From contig NZ_CP027116.1 in the NCBI RefSeq assembly GCF_003431975.1, forward strand, positions 3,782,001 to 3,846,000: a stretch of DNA of 64,000 nt, in the 5' to 3' direction. Below, piece after piece: positions 38,184 through 46,409 of the stretch. Positions within the stretch are counted from its first letter, which is position 1. Every line of letters begins with the position of its first letter. The notes beneath the pieces were generated by a model. That model did no database searches. It worked only from the letters and a program-made list of their open reading frames with translations, and was not told the DNA's origin. The translations under genes were made by a program, and so were the position numbers. The DNA comes from Bacillus pumilus. GTDB lineage: Bacteria > Bacillota > Bacilli > Bacillales > Bacillaceae.

Positions 38184-38735
38184 ATGAAAAAATACAATGA
38201 TACGACGTATGCAATTTTAGGGATTTTAACGACAAATTGTAAGTCAGGGTACGAAGTGAAGAAATTAATTGATAAGAGCTTGCATCATTTTTGGAAAATT
38301 AGTTATGGACAAATTTATCCAGCTTTAAAGTTAATAGTCGAGGAAGGGCTTGCTGAGGTTTCACCTGCTTCTTCGTCAGGTCGCTCCGACAAGCGGGAAT
38401 ATCATCTGACTGAAAAAGGACTGGAGACGTTAAGGCAATGGCTGGCAAAGCCTCTTGATCAGTTACCAACAGAACGAAATGAAGTGTTATTAAAGTTATT
38501 CTTCGGTCAATATCTTTCGATTGAGAAAAAACTGGTGCTTCTACAGGATTATGAAAGACAACTTCGTATCCGTTATGAGACCTATGTTTCGATTGAAGAA
38601 AACATTCAAGAGCTTTATCCCGATGAAGCAGATGCGAAGTATTGGCTGTTTACGTTAGATTACGGAAAAAGAGTGGCTCAAGCAGGAATTGATTGGTGCG
38701 TGGAAACATCCCATTTGATGAAGAAGGAAGGGTAA
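38184..38735 (+). CDS. PadR-family transcriptional regulator
   Basis: 183 residues from ATG at 38184 (GATAGGTG upstream). The N-terminal winged helix includes TYAILGILTTNCKSGYEVKK and SYGQIYPALKLIVEEGL; the C-terminal helical domain is of the Vir_act_alpha_C type. It is 4 bases before the DUF4188 gene, so it probably controls it in response to a small molecule. The inducer is unknown. Confidence 0.88.
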   Translation: MKKYNDTTYAILGILTTNCKSGYEVKKLIDKSLHHFWKISYGQIYPALKLIVEEGLAEVSPASSSGRSDKREYHLTEKGLETLRQWLAKPLDQLPTERNEVLLKLFFGQYLSIEKKLVLLQDYERQLRIRYETYVSIEENIQELYPDEADAKYWLFTLDYGKRVAQAGIDWCVETSHLMKKEG

Positions 38736-38739
38736 ATGT

Positions 38740-39222
38740 ATGAAAAAAGACATACGAGCTGGCAGGTTTACAACAGACAATTCTGACACGATTGTTGTGT
38801 TTATTATTGGCATGCGAATCAACAAACGCTGGGCGGTTCATCAATGGATGCCTGTGTTCATGGCAATGCCTGGTATGATCAAAGAGCTGTATACTCATCA
38901 AGATAAGCTTGGATTCCTCGGGACAGAGAATTACTTTGGCTTACGCACGACAGCGATGATCCAATATTGGAAATCAACAGATGACCTCCTTGCCTATGCA
39001 AAGATGGAAAAACATTTGGCGGCTTGGAAGAACTTCCATCAGAGGGCTCAGAACAATGACGCAGTGGGTATTTATCATGAAACCTATCAAATTCAAGCCG
39101 GTTCGTATGAATCTGTCTATGTGAACATGCCTTCCTATGGACTGAGCCAGGCGAGAGCGTCTATTCCAATTGGTAAAGGAACACAAACAGCGAAAGAACG
39201 GCTGAAAACGACAAATTCCTAG
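38740..39222 (+). CDS. DUF4188-family protein
   Basis: 160 residues. The blocks FIIGMRINKRWAVHQWMPVF and LRTTAMIQYWKSTDDLLAYA are characteristic of DUF4188 proteins, which look like small monooxygenase-type (ABM-like) folds; the activity is not established. Co-transcribed with padR. A tail of about 30 residues (SYGLSQARASIPIGKGTQTA) is polar. Confidence 0.75.
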   Translation: MKKDIRAGRFTTDNSDTIVVFIIGMRINKRWAVHQWMPVFMAMPGMIKELYTHQDKLGFLGTENYFGLRTTAMIQYWKSTDDLLAYAKMEKHLAAWKNFHQRAQNNDAVGIYHETYQIQAGSYESVYVNMPSYGLSQARASIPIGKGTQTAKERLKTTNS

Positions 39223-39246
39223 AGCTGAAGTCTCTAGGAATTTCTT
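39213..39246. terminator. bidirectional terminator
   Basis: AATTCCTAGAG / CTCTAGGAATT hairpin with T-rich ends on both strands, overlapping the stop of the DUF4188 gene and just before the stop of the convergent Nudix gene. Confidence 0.75.
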
Positions 39247-39863
39247 TTGGCAACGGTCACAAAATGCTTTAATATGCGGGCTGTTAATCCCCAAATGGTG
39301 TAATTTTCATAATCATAAAACCATTCCTCTATCGAACGACTCCCCCAGCGGTATTTCTCACCATTCATGATTTTTTCATAAGGAAAGTCCTCTCCCGGTG
39401 TCGGCTGCACCGATACATGGTGTAAGTACGGCTCATATTGGCTGAGCCATGATAGAGGTACGGTAAAGGTCTCTTCTACTTCTTCTCGATTAAAGGAATG
39501 TTTGACCTGCTGTTCATCAATGATCCCGACAAATGGATACACCACAAAGGATGGTGAAGCAATATAAGGACTGAGCTGTCCTAAGATCTTGACGGACTCG
39601 GGCGGAACCCCCAGTTCTTCATATGTTTCCCGAAGTGCGGCTTCTTGTGCTGTTTCGCCGCCATCGAGTTTGCCTCCGGGGAAGCTAATATCGCCAGGCT
39701 GTTTTCTCATCGTCAGTGATCGCACTTCAAATAAAACATGCCATTCCCCGTTTACTTGCACCAAGGGGACAAGAATTGCCGCTTTGAACGCTGTCTCTTC
39801 TCCAATAAACAGCGGCTGTGATTGATGTAAGTCACTTTTTAATTGATCAATGAACACGGGCAT
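39234..39863 (-). CDS. Nudix hydrolase, CoA-pyrophosphatase type
   Basis: About 209 residues. The Nudix box GGKLDGGETAQEAALRETYE continues into ELGV. The preceding LTMRKQPGDISFPGG matches the UPF0035 motif of CoA diphosphatases, so the likely reaction is CoA to phosphopantetheine and 3',5'-ADP. The start is uncertain: ATG at 39863 overlaps AGGTG, and a GTG at 39857 is better spaced. Confidence 0.85.
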   Translation of the reverse strand: MPVFIDQLKSDLHQSQPLFIGEETAFKAAILVPLVQVNGEWHVLFEVRSLTMRKQPGDISFPGGKLDGGETAQEAALRETYEELGVPPESVKILGQLSPYIASPSFVVYPFVGIIDEQQVKHSFNREEVEETFTVPLSWLSQYEPYLHHVSVQPTPGEDFPYEKIMNGEKYRWGSRSIEEWFYDYENYTIWGLTARILKHFVTVAKRNS

Positions 39864-39950
39864 CACCTATTTTCTGTTTCTCTTTCTTTTAGCGTATCAT
39901 GGTTCATCTTTTGAAGAAAGATGATCTTTCTGACAATTATTTTTATCAAT

Positions 39951-39970
39951 TTGACAACTTTACTTGTCAA
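39951..39970. promoter_or_regulatory. candidate Xre-family operator
   Basis: TTGACAA-CTTTAC-TTGTCAA is a perfect inverted repeat whose right arm includes the -35 hexamer of the next promoter. A further TGACAATT half-site lies 20 bases upstream. Binding by the Xre protein at 40028 is inferred. Confidence 0.6.
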
Positions 39971-39992
39971 TTTGAATAAGATGCTTTACAAT
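39964..39992 (+). promoter_or_regulatory. SigA promoter of the xre-DUF3169 operon
   Basis: TTGTCA (39964-39969) and TACAAT (39987-39992) are 17 bases apart, 35 bases before the xre start. Confidence 0.65.
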
Positions 39993-40027
39993 CAAAGAAA
40001 GATTCAGAACAAAATTGAGGTGACAGA

Positions 40028-40234
40028 ATGAAAAATCGGTTAAAAGAGCTTCGTGCGCGTGATGGTTTGAATCAAACGGAGCTTGCAAAGCGTGCAAAGG
40101 TTTCCCGCCAGACGATCAGCTTAATGGAACGAGATGAATTAATGCCGTCTCTCTTGCTCGCTGTTAAACTATCACGAATTTTTCAGGAACCCATTGAACG
40201 TATTTTTCTATTCGAGGAGGATGAACTCACATGA
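40028..40234 (+). CDS. Xre/Cro-type small DNA-binding protein
   Basis: 68 residues, essentially only a helix-turn-helix (LNQTELAKRAKVSRQTISLM). GAGGTG precedes the ATG. Its stop overlaps the start of the membrane protein gene by four bases (ATGA). YozG/YgzD-like repressors of this size are often paired with DUF3169 proteins. Confidence 0.88.
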   Translation: MKNRLKELRARDGLNQTELAKRAKVSRQTISLMERDELMPSLLLAVKLSRIFQEPIERIFLFEEDELT

Positions 40235-40911
40235 AAACTGTATACAAAATGCTATTAGGTGCTCTCCTTGGCTTTCTCGGCGCTTACTGTTTGTTGGCAG
40301 CCGAATTTGAGATGACACTTCTTGATGTTACATTTGAAGCGACTCTTGTCATCAGTGGATTGACGATTTTATTGATTATTTATTGTTTTTCAGGGATTTC
40401 ACGTATGAAGAAAAGAGTATCTCTTTCGGTTTCTGGAGATGAAGAGGATGAACTGGAGGCAAAGCAATATCGGACCTTTACTGATTTGACTTTAGCTAAT
40501 ACGGTGAGTACGATTTTGTCCATTATTGCCATCGGTATGGCGATCGTCACTGAGCAGCCTATTTGGCTCATTCTCGTCAATGTTGCTTTATTCCTCGTCA
40601 CCATTATCAGTTCATATGTGGCGATATCTGTCCTAAAGCTCGTCTACCCCAATCGCAACCTGCCAAGCCCATCCGACAAAGATTATAGTAAAAAGCTGCT
40701 TGCTATTTCGGATGAAGGTGAAAAGCATGTGATGCTTGGCGGACTGTTTCACACGTATCAAATGATGAATATCCTATTGACCAGTTCCATGTTTATTTTG
40801 ATTGTGTATTCCCTTGGTGCCAATCACTCTCAGCTCTTCTCCATCATGGTCATTGGACTTGTTTTAATCATTTTGAATGCTAATTACATGTTCAGAATTA
40901 GAAATCGTTAA
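40231..40911 (+). CDS. DUF3169-family membrane protein
   Basis: 226 residues, six hydrophobic helices in three pairs (KMLLGALLGFLGAYCLLAAE first). A polar loop after the second helix holds the acidic GDEEDELEAKQYRTF segment. Translationally coupled to the small Xre regulator. Function unknown. Confidence 0.8.
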   Translation: MKTVYKMLLGALLGFLGAYCLLAAEFEMTLLDVTFEATLVISGLTILLIIYCFSGISRMKKRVSLSVSGDEEDELEAKQYRTFTDLTLANTVSTILSIIAIGMAIVTEQPIWLILVNVALFLVTIISSYVAISVLKLVYPNRNLPSPSDKDYSKKLLAISDEGEKHVMLGGLFHTYQMMNILLTSSMFILIVYSLGANHSQLFSIMVIGLVLIILNANYMFRIRNR

Positions 40912-40916
40912 ATGAA

Positions 40917-40953
40917 CAAAAGCACAGCCCAATGCAAAAGCTGTGCTTTTTTC
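40917..40953. terminator. bidirectional terminator
   Basis: AAAAGCACAGC / GCTGTGCTTTTTT hairpin between convergent genes. Confidence 0.8.
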
Positions 40954-40959
40954 TATTCA

Positions 40960-42306
40960 TTATGCTGCACGTCGTTTCTTTCGTGCATAAATCAATAATA
41001 AGAAACCAAACCAAACCGGTGTTAATAAGAGCGCCGGTCGTGTTGCATCCGCAAACAGCATGATCACAAGAATGGCAGCGAAGAGCACTAGAACACAAAT
41101 ATTCACAAAAGGTGTAAATGGCGCTTTAAAGGTAGACGCCTTATGCAGTTCAGGACGTGTCTTCTTATATTTCAAATGACAAATTAAAATAATACTCCAT
41201 ACCCAAATGAAACAAATGGCGCTGATCGTTGTGACAATACCAAAGGCTTGTTCGGGAATCAGCTTGCTTAAAAGAGCACCGACCGATACCACAATCGTTG
41301 AAACGAATAGTGCATTACTTGGAACAGCGTGCTTATTCAGACGTCCAAAGGATGCCGGTCCCTGTTTTTGATGACTGAGATTATACAGAATTCGGCTCGT
41401 TGAGAACATACCACTATTACAAGCAGAAGCCGCAGACGTCAGGACAACAAAATTAATGAGCCCCGCTGCTACTGGTATCCCAATCAGCCCAAAGGTTTTC
41501 ACAAAAGGACTTTCTGATGCACTGAGTTCAGTCCATGGATTGATACATAGCAAGACAAAAATGGCACCCACATAGAAAAATAGAATTCTTAATGGAATCT
41601 TATTAATCGCAGACGGGATGTTTTTTTGCGGATTGGCTGTTTCTGCAGCAGACACCCCGACCAGTTCCACTCCCACATACGCAAAAATCACCATCTGGAA
41701 TGACAATAAGAAACCTGTGACGCCATGAGGGAATAACCCACCATGTGACCATAAATTCGTCACTGTCACCGGTCCAGCATCTGTTTGAAAACCAATGATT
41801 AAAAGCACAATTCCAACGCCGATCAACAATAGAATCGTAATCACTTTAATGAGTGCGAACCAAAATTCCATTTCTCCGAAAAGCTTCACCGTTAATAAAT
41901 TAAATCCGAGTAAAATCAACAAACAAATGATAGCAGGAATCCATTGCGGGATGTCAAACCAATACTGCACATACACTCCGACCGCAATGACATCTGCCAT
42001 CGCTGTCATAATCCAGCAAAACCAATACGTCCAACCTGTCACAAAGGAAGCCCAAGGCCCAAGATAATCCTCTGCAATATCGGTTAATGACTGATAGCCT
42101 GTCTTCGATAAGAGCAATTCACCGAGTGCCCTCATGACAAAAAAGATCGCCATTCCGACAATTAAATAAGCAAAAATGATGGATGGACCTGCCAATTGAA
42201 TGGCCTTTCCAGAGCCTAAAAACAACCCTGTTCCAATGGTTCCGCCAATTGCAATCAACTGAACATGGCGGTTTGATAAATCTCGTTTTAATTCTTGTTG
42301 TTCCAA
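40960..42306 (-). CDS. glycine/D-alanine/D-serine-type amino acid permease (APC family)
   Basis: 448 residues from TTG at 42306, nine bases after AGGAGG. The longer open frame to 42417 runs through the riboswitch terminator and is not coding. Twelve helices of the APC superfamily; VQLIAIGGTIGTGLFLGSGK is the first-helix motif of the CycA/AapA group. The leader carries a glycine riboswitch with its own terminator, so glycine is very likely transported or at least sensed. Ends in a short Lys/Arg tail. Confidence 0.88.
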   Translation of the reverse strand: MEQQELKRDLSNRHVQLIAIGGTIGTGLFLGSGKAIQLAGPSIIFAYLIVGMAIFFVMRALGELLLSKTGYQSLTDIAEDYLGPWASFVTGWTYWFCWIMTAMADVIAVGVYVQYWFDIPQWIPAIICLLILLGFNLLTVKLFGEMEFWFALIKVITILLLIGVGIVLLIIGFQTDAGPVTVTNLWSHGGLFPHGVTGFLLSFQMVIFAYVGVELVGVSAAETANPQKNIPSAINKIPLRILFFYVGAIFVLLCINPWTELSASESPFVKTFGLIGIPVAAGLINFVVLTSAASACNSGMFSTSRILYNLSHQKQGPASFGRLNKHAVPSNALFVSTIVVSVGALLSKLIPEQAFGIVTTISAICFIWVWSIILICHLKYKKTRPELHKASTFKAPFTPFVNICVLVLFAAILVIMLFADATRPALLLTPVWFGFLLLIYARKKRRAA

Positions 42307-42365
42307 TGCCAACGCCCTCCTACGACACGATCTTATACTGAAATAATGAACTCTCAAAAAGTCCA

Positions 42366-42397
42366 TAAAAAAAGAGATTGGATGCGCTCCAATCTCA
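42366..42397 (-). terminator. riboswitch expression-platform terminator
   Basis: On the reverse strand GAGATTGGA / TCCAATCTC with a short GCGCA-type loop, followed by seven T. It lies between the aptamer and the permease start. Confidence 0.85.
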
Positions 42398-42469
42398 CGG
42401 TCATAAAAGAATAGCAAAATAGAGAAAAGTAATACACGGCGTCATCCATGCATTACAAATACAATATTT

Positions 42470-42545
42470 CGTACTCTTCTGTCCTTTTGCCTGAGATTGT
42501 GAACCCTTCGGCGCCGCATATACATGCGGTCTCTCCAGAAGCTGC
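42470..42545 (-). ncRNA. glycine riboswitch aptamer (single, gcvT type)
   Basis: On the reverse strand the conserved elements read CTGGAGAGACCGC, GCGCCGAAGGG and AATCTCAGGCAAAAGGACAG, the known glycine aptamer pattern. Only one full aptamer is present; upstream (about 42545-42580) a GCTAT/ATAGC helix could form the ghost partner described for singleton glycine riboswitches. Since it controls a permease rather than the gcv operon, whether glycine turns expression on or off must be inferred. Confidence 0.9.
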
Positions 42546-42809
42546 TCCTGCTATAGTCTGACCCACAGCAATCATAGCCTTCGTTATTTACTTAAAATGT
42601 TGCTATTTCTGAATAATTTCATATTTTACGCCTCAACAAGAAAGCTGTCAATGGAAATCTTTTATGATTTCTGTCACTCTAGCTGACTTCACTTCATCAA
42701 TACCCCTCATTAAGGTATAATAAATCAAAAGATGTTCGGCTCGTTTAATAGAGAAATCCACCCTGACCATGAACCAAGTTAGGCAATCCATTGAAGTTGG
42801 TGAAGATAA

Positions 42810-43832
42810 ATGAAAAAAATGAACAAACAGCGTGTTACATTACAGGAAGTCGCCCGTCATGCCGGTGTATCGACTTCAACGGCCTCACTCGTTGTTCGAA
42901 ACAACCCAAGAATCTCTGAAGTCACTCGAAAAAAGGTCCTTCAATCTATGCAGGAATTAGGATACGTGTATGACCGCGTCGCTGCTAACATGCGGTCAAA
43001 AAGTTCAAATATTGTAGGTGTGATTGTCACGGATATTTCAAACACGTTTATTTCTGAGTTTTTAATCGGCGTGCAAACCACACTTGAATCACTGGGCTAT
43101 ACCGTTTTACTTGGGACAACCTTTGACAGTGTCGATAAGCAGGAACGGCTCATTTCTACCATGGTAGAGCACCGAGTTGGCGGGATCATTTTAAACCTAG
43201 CTTCGAAAAGCTCTACTCGGACGGTCAAACAATTAAATCAAATTCGCACCCCAAAAGTATTGGCAAATCGTGAATTAGCAGATGTGCATTGTGACTATGT
43301 CGGCGCTGATTATGAACAAGGCACTTGGATGGCGGTCCATCATCTTCTTCAAAAAGGACATCGGCGCATTGCCTTTTTAGGCGGCATCAAGGTCTCCTCG
43401 ACTTGGATCGATCGAATGAAAGGGTTCAAAAGAGCCCACGATGAGGCAAACGTAACAATTGATGAATCGCTTATTATTGATATGGAACCGACTCGTGAAG
43501 GCGGGAAAGAAGCACTCGCCCAAGTCATCGATCAGCCCGATCCTCCTACTGCTATTTTTTGTTTTAGTGACTTAGTTGCGTTTGGGGTCATTCAAGGCTT
43601 GACATCACGTGACATCAAGCCTGGTGAAGATATCGATGTAGTTGGATTCGATAACATCCCTGAAGCGGAAATGTATCACCCACCACTCACCACTGTCTCT
43701 TCATTCCCACGGTCCATCGGGGTAAAAGCAGCGACCCTTTTATATCAAAAAATGAACGAACAGGATGAAGAGTTACAGCGATTAATCTTAAAGCCTCAAC
43801 TTCATATCAGAGAAACCTCTACCTCATTGTGA
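42810..43832 (+). CDS. LacI-family transcriptional regulator
   Basis: 340 residues. HTH LQEVARHAGVSTSTASLVVR (about residues 11-30) followed by the effector domain (IVGVIVTDISNTFISEFLIG). Ribosome binding site is weak (GTTGGTGAAG). It lies upstream of, and on the same strand as, the MFS/shikimate dehydrogenase genes. Two matching CG-centred palindromes between them (43976 and 44105) are probable operators. The effector may be a quinate/shikimate-like acid (inference). Confidence 0.88.
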   Translation: MKKMNKQRVTLQEVARHAGVSTSTASLVVRNNPRISEVTRKKVLQSMQELGYVYDRVAANMRSKSSNIVGVIVTDISNTFISEFLIGVQTTLESLGYTVLLGTTFDSVDKQERLISTMVEHRVGGIILNLASKSSTRTVKQLNQIRTPKVLANRELADVHCDYVGADYEQGTWMAVHHLLQKGHRRIAFLGGIKVSSTWIDRMKGFKRAHDEANVTIDESLIIDMEPTREGGKEALAQVIDQPDPPTAIFCFSDLVAFGVIQGLTSRDIKPGEDIDVVGFDNIPEAEMYHPPLTTVSSFPRSIGVKAATLLYQKMNEQDEELQRLILKPQLHIRETSTSL

Positions 43833-43835
43833 AAA

Positions 43836-43867
43836 GGAGAATTGCATGCAGCAATTCTCTTTTTTTA
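43836..43867 (+). terminator. Rho-independent terminator after lacI-type gene
   Basis: GAGAATTGC / GCAATTCTC hairpin with TTTTTTT. Confidence 0.85.
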
Positions 43868-43975
43868 TTGAGCAAGTCAATCATTTCTTTATTTCATTTT
43901 TCTTTTTTTAAATCACAAAGTCATAAACTTGACACATTTTAAACACAGGAGTATATTTATCTCGTTGCTTCTTTT

Positions 43976-43991
43976 GGTATATCGTTGTACC
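43976..43991. promoter_or_regulatory. candidate LacI-family operator O1
   Basis: GGTATATCGTTGTACC, an imperfect palindrome with the central CG usual for LacI-family sites. A second copy is at 44105. Confidence 0.6.
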
Positions 43992-44104
43992 TATTTCTGT
44001 GTATCATTTTTTTATTCAACATCATGTAAAAGTGGAGTTTTCTAATCCTGATCAAATTATGAAGATTCATTTTCTTATCAATGATGTTTTTATATTTATA
44101 TTTT

Positions 44105-44120
44105 GGTAGAACGATGTACT
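44105..44120. promoter_or_regulatory. candidate LacI-family operator O2
   Basis: GGTAGAACGATGTACT aligns with O1 (12 of 16 identical; TTTT precedes both). The two sites are 129 bases apart centre to centre, which would allow looping. A 12-base perfect palindrome ATGAATATTCAT follows at 44135-44146. Confidence 0.6.
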
Positions 44121-44264
44121 TGATTGGAGAACAGATGAATATTCATTATTTTTTCATCCATGACATAAAGGGTGTTGTGATGGGCTTTATGTACATTCAT
44201 AAAAAGAACAACCGACATACAAAGAATTTAACCCTAAAAGGGTTACAAATATAGGAGTGGGAAC

Positions 44265-45446
44265 ATGAAAAATCCTTATATTAAATCGTCACTCGGCATG
44301 TATTTAAATTACTTCATGCTTGGCATGATCAATATCATTGTAGCTTCCAACATGGATAGCTTATCTGAACGTTACCATGTAGATATTCCGAAAATCAGCT
44401 TGCTTGTATCGGCGATCGGAATTGGTAAACTCATTGCTCTCTTTTTCTCAGGCCGGTTAGCCGACAGCTGGGGACGTAAGCCTGTCATTATTACAGGAAA
44501 TTTTCTTTACTTATTATTCTTAATCGGTATTCCAACGACAACGAGTTATACACTGGCATTTATCCTTGCGATTTCAGCAGGTATTGCAAATTCACTGCTT
44601 GATTCAGGAACCTATCCTGCTTTGACTGAATCATTTCCGAAAAAAGCAAGTTCCGCTTCTGTTTTAGTGAAAGCGTCTGTATCCATTGGTGCGACTGTTC
44701 TTCCATTTATCTTGGCGTTCCTAGTGGCACATGACATCTTCTGGGGCTGGGCGTTCTTTGGACTAGGACTTCTTTATTTACTTGTTGGGATTTACTTAAT
44801 CTTTATGCCCTTCCCGAACCATAAGCGAGTTTCTTCACAAGACGCTCTGCCAGTACAGGAGCAGCTGAAAGAAGAACCGAAAATGCTTGGCGAAGGCTTA
44901 GCTGTTGTACTCATGGGATTCACGTCAACTGCATTGTTTGTCGTATGGCAGACATGGCTTCCGCAGCTCGGGTTAAAATTAATCGGACTTGGCACAGAAC
45001 AAGCCACACAGCTTCTATCTTATTTTAGTATCGGTGCACTGGTATCTGTTCTCTTGCTGTCGATCGTCTTAGATAAATTCATTTCACCGATTATGGTAGC
45101 GATCATTTATCCAATTGGGGCGTTCCTTGCAATGCTTTCACTTTTCCAAATCGAAACATACAGCATTGTCATTATCAGCACCTTTTTCTTAGGGCTATTT
45201 ACAGCGGGAATCTTCCAGCTGGCGATGAGTATTATGATGAAATTATTCCCTACAAACAAAGCAACGGCTTCATCATACGTCAACATTGCGGCAAGCTCAG
45301 CGTTTATTCTTGTGCCGCTCATTACAAGTGGGTTGGTCAGCACGTACGATATTAAAATGACGTTATTTTTCGATATGATCATTGCGGTTATTAGCGTATT
45401 GTTAGCAATCTTTGTTCTTGGACGCATGAAAAAATTGTTTAGATAA
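44265..45446 (+). CDS. MFS transporter, linked to shikimate dehydrogenase
   Basis: 393 residues, about twelve helices; motif A is SGRLADSWGRKPVIITG. ATAGGAGTG precedes the ATG. It forms an operon with the shikimate dehydrogenase-like gene 18 bases downstream, and is a clear paralogue of the MFS gene at 46408 (shared NPYI/V start, LNYF-LGM-NII-ASNM, AGIANS-D-GTYPAL). Likely substrate is shikimate, quinate or a related hydroxy acid. Confidence 0.85.
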   Translation: MKNPYIKSSLGMYLNYFMLGMINIIVASNMDSLSERYHVDIPKISLLVSAIGIGKLIALFFSGRLADSWGRKPVIITGNFLYLLFLIGIPTTTSYTLAFILAISAGIANSLLDSGTYPALTESFPKKASSASVLVKASVSIGATVLPFILAFLVAHDIFWGWAFFGLGLLYLLVGIYLIFMPFPNHKRVSSQDALPVQEQLKEEPKMLGEGLAVVLMGFTSTALFVVWQTWLPQLGLKLIGLGTEQATQLLSYFSIGALVSVLLLSIVLDKFISPIMVAIIYPIGAFLAMLSLFQIETYSIVIISTFFLGLFTAGIFQLAMSIMMKLFPTNKATASSYVNIAASSAFILVPLITSGLVSTYDIKMTLFFDMIIAVISVLLAIFVLGRMKKLFR

Positions 45447-45464
45447 TTAAAGGAGATGTCAATC

Positions 45465-46367
45465 ATGACAAACATACATGAACGTAATATTGATGGAAAA
45501 ACAAAATTAGTAGGCCTTCTTGCTACACCAATCGGACACAGCCTGTCACCACGGATGCATAACCTTGGCTATACACTCTCAGGAATCAACTACGCTTACC
45601 TCGCATTTGAAGTAGGCAATGATGAACTAGAAGCAGCCGTAAACGGTATGAAAGCGATGGGTGCAGCTGGATTTAACGTTTCTATGCCGAACAAAATGAA
45701 AGTGTTAGACTACTTAGATGAACTAGATGATTCTGCAAAATACACACGTGCAAGTAACACCGTCGTAAACAAAGATGGCAAACTGATTGGCTACAACACA
45801 GATGGTCTTGGTTACGTGCGAAACTTGATTGAACATGGCGTTGAATTAGCTGGACAAAAGATCACACTAGTCGGATCTGGCGGTGCTGCAACACCGATTG
45901 CCATTCAGCTTGCACAATCTGGTATTCGTGAAATTAGCATTTTTGCACGCCAAGATCAATACTTTGTTCAAGCCGAAGAAAATGTAAATTACATCAACAA
46001 TGAAATGAAATCCTTCGGTGTCAAAGCTAACATTTTCCCACTTGAAGACAAAGACGCGTTCCGCCATGAAGTAGCAGAAAGTGCGATCCTAGCAAATGGG
46101 ACAAGCCTTGGCATGAAACCACTAGATCAACTCAGCATTATCGATGATACACTTGATGTACTTCGTGAAGATTTGATCGTGACAGATGTCGTATACAACC
46201 CGCAAAAAACAAAGCTTCTTGCGCAAGCACAGGAAGCTGGCGCCAAAACCATTAACGGTCTTGGCATGATGCTATGGCAGGGTGCACTTGCTTACAAACT
46301 CTTTACTGGTGAAGATATGCCAGTTGATCAAGTGAAACAAATTCTTTTTGAAAATGACCGTTTCTAA
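45465..46367 (+). CDS. shikimate/quinate dehydrogenase family protein
   Basis: 300 residues from ATG at 45465; the ATG at 45456 abuts AAAGGAG. N-terminal substrate domain LLATPIGHSLSPRMHN with the catalytic Lys77 in NVSMPNK; Rossmann loop VGSGGAATPIAIQLAQ; C-terminal NGLGMMLWQGALAYKLFTGE. This is probably not the biosynthetic AroE but a catabolic or alternative copy, given its place in an MFS operon with a LacI regulator. YdiB-type enzymes act on both quinate and shikimate. Confidence 0.85.
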   Translation: MTNIHERNIDGKTKLVGLLATPIGHSLSPRMHNLGYTLSGINYAYLAFEVGNDELEAAVNGMKAMGAAGFNVSMPNKMKVLDYLDELDDSAKYTRASNTVVNKDGKLIGYNTDGLGYVRNLIEHGVELAGQKITLVGSGGAATPIAIQLAQSGIREISIFARQDQYFVQAEENVNYINNEMKSFGVKANIFPLEDKDAFRHEVAESAILANGTSLGMKPLDQLSIIDDTLDVLREDLIVTDVVYNPQKTKLLAQAQEAGAKTINGLGMMLWQGALAYKLFTGEDMPVDQVKQILFENDRF

Positions 46368-46375
46368 ACAAAAGA

Positions 46376-46409
46376 AAGACGACTTCCTAAGCGGAGGTCG
46401 TCTTTTTTT
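46376..46409. terminator. bidirectional terminator
   Basis: AAGACGACTTCC / GGAGGTCGTCTT hairpin with TTTTTTT, between convergent genes. Confidence 0.8.

Noticed and set aside
42307..42417. Longer N-terminus for the glycine permease
   Set aside because: It would translate through the riboswitch terminator; a TTG with AGGAGG sits after it.
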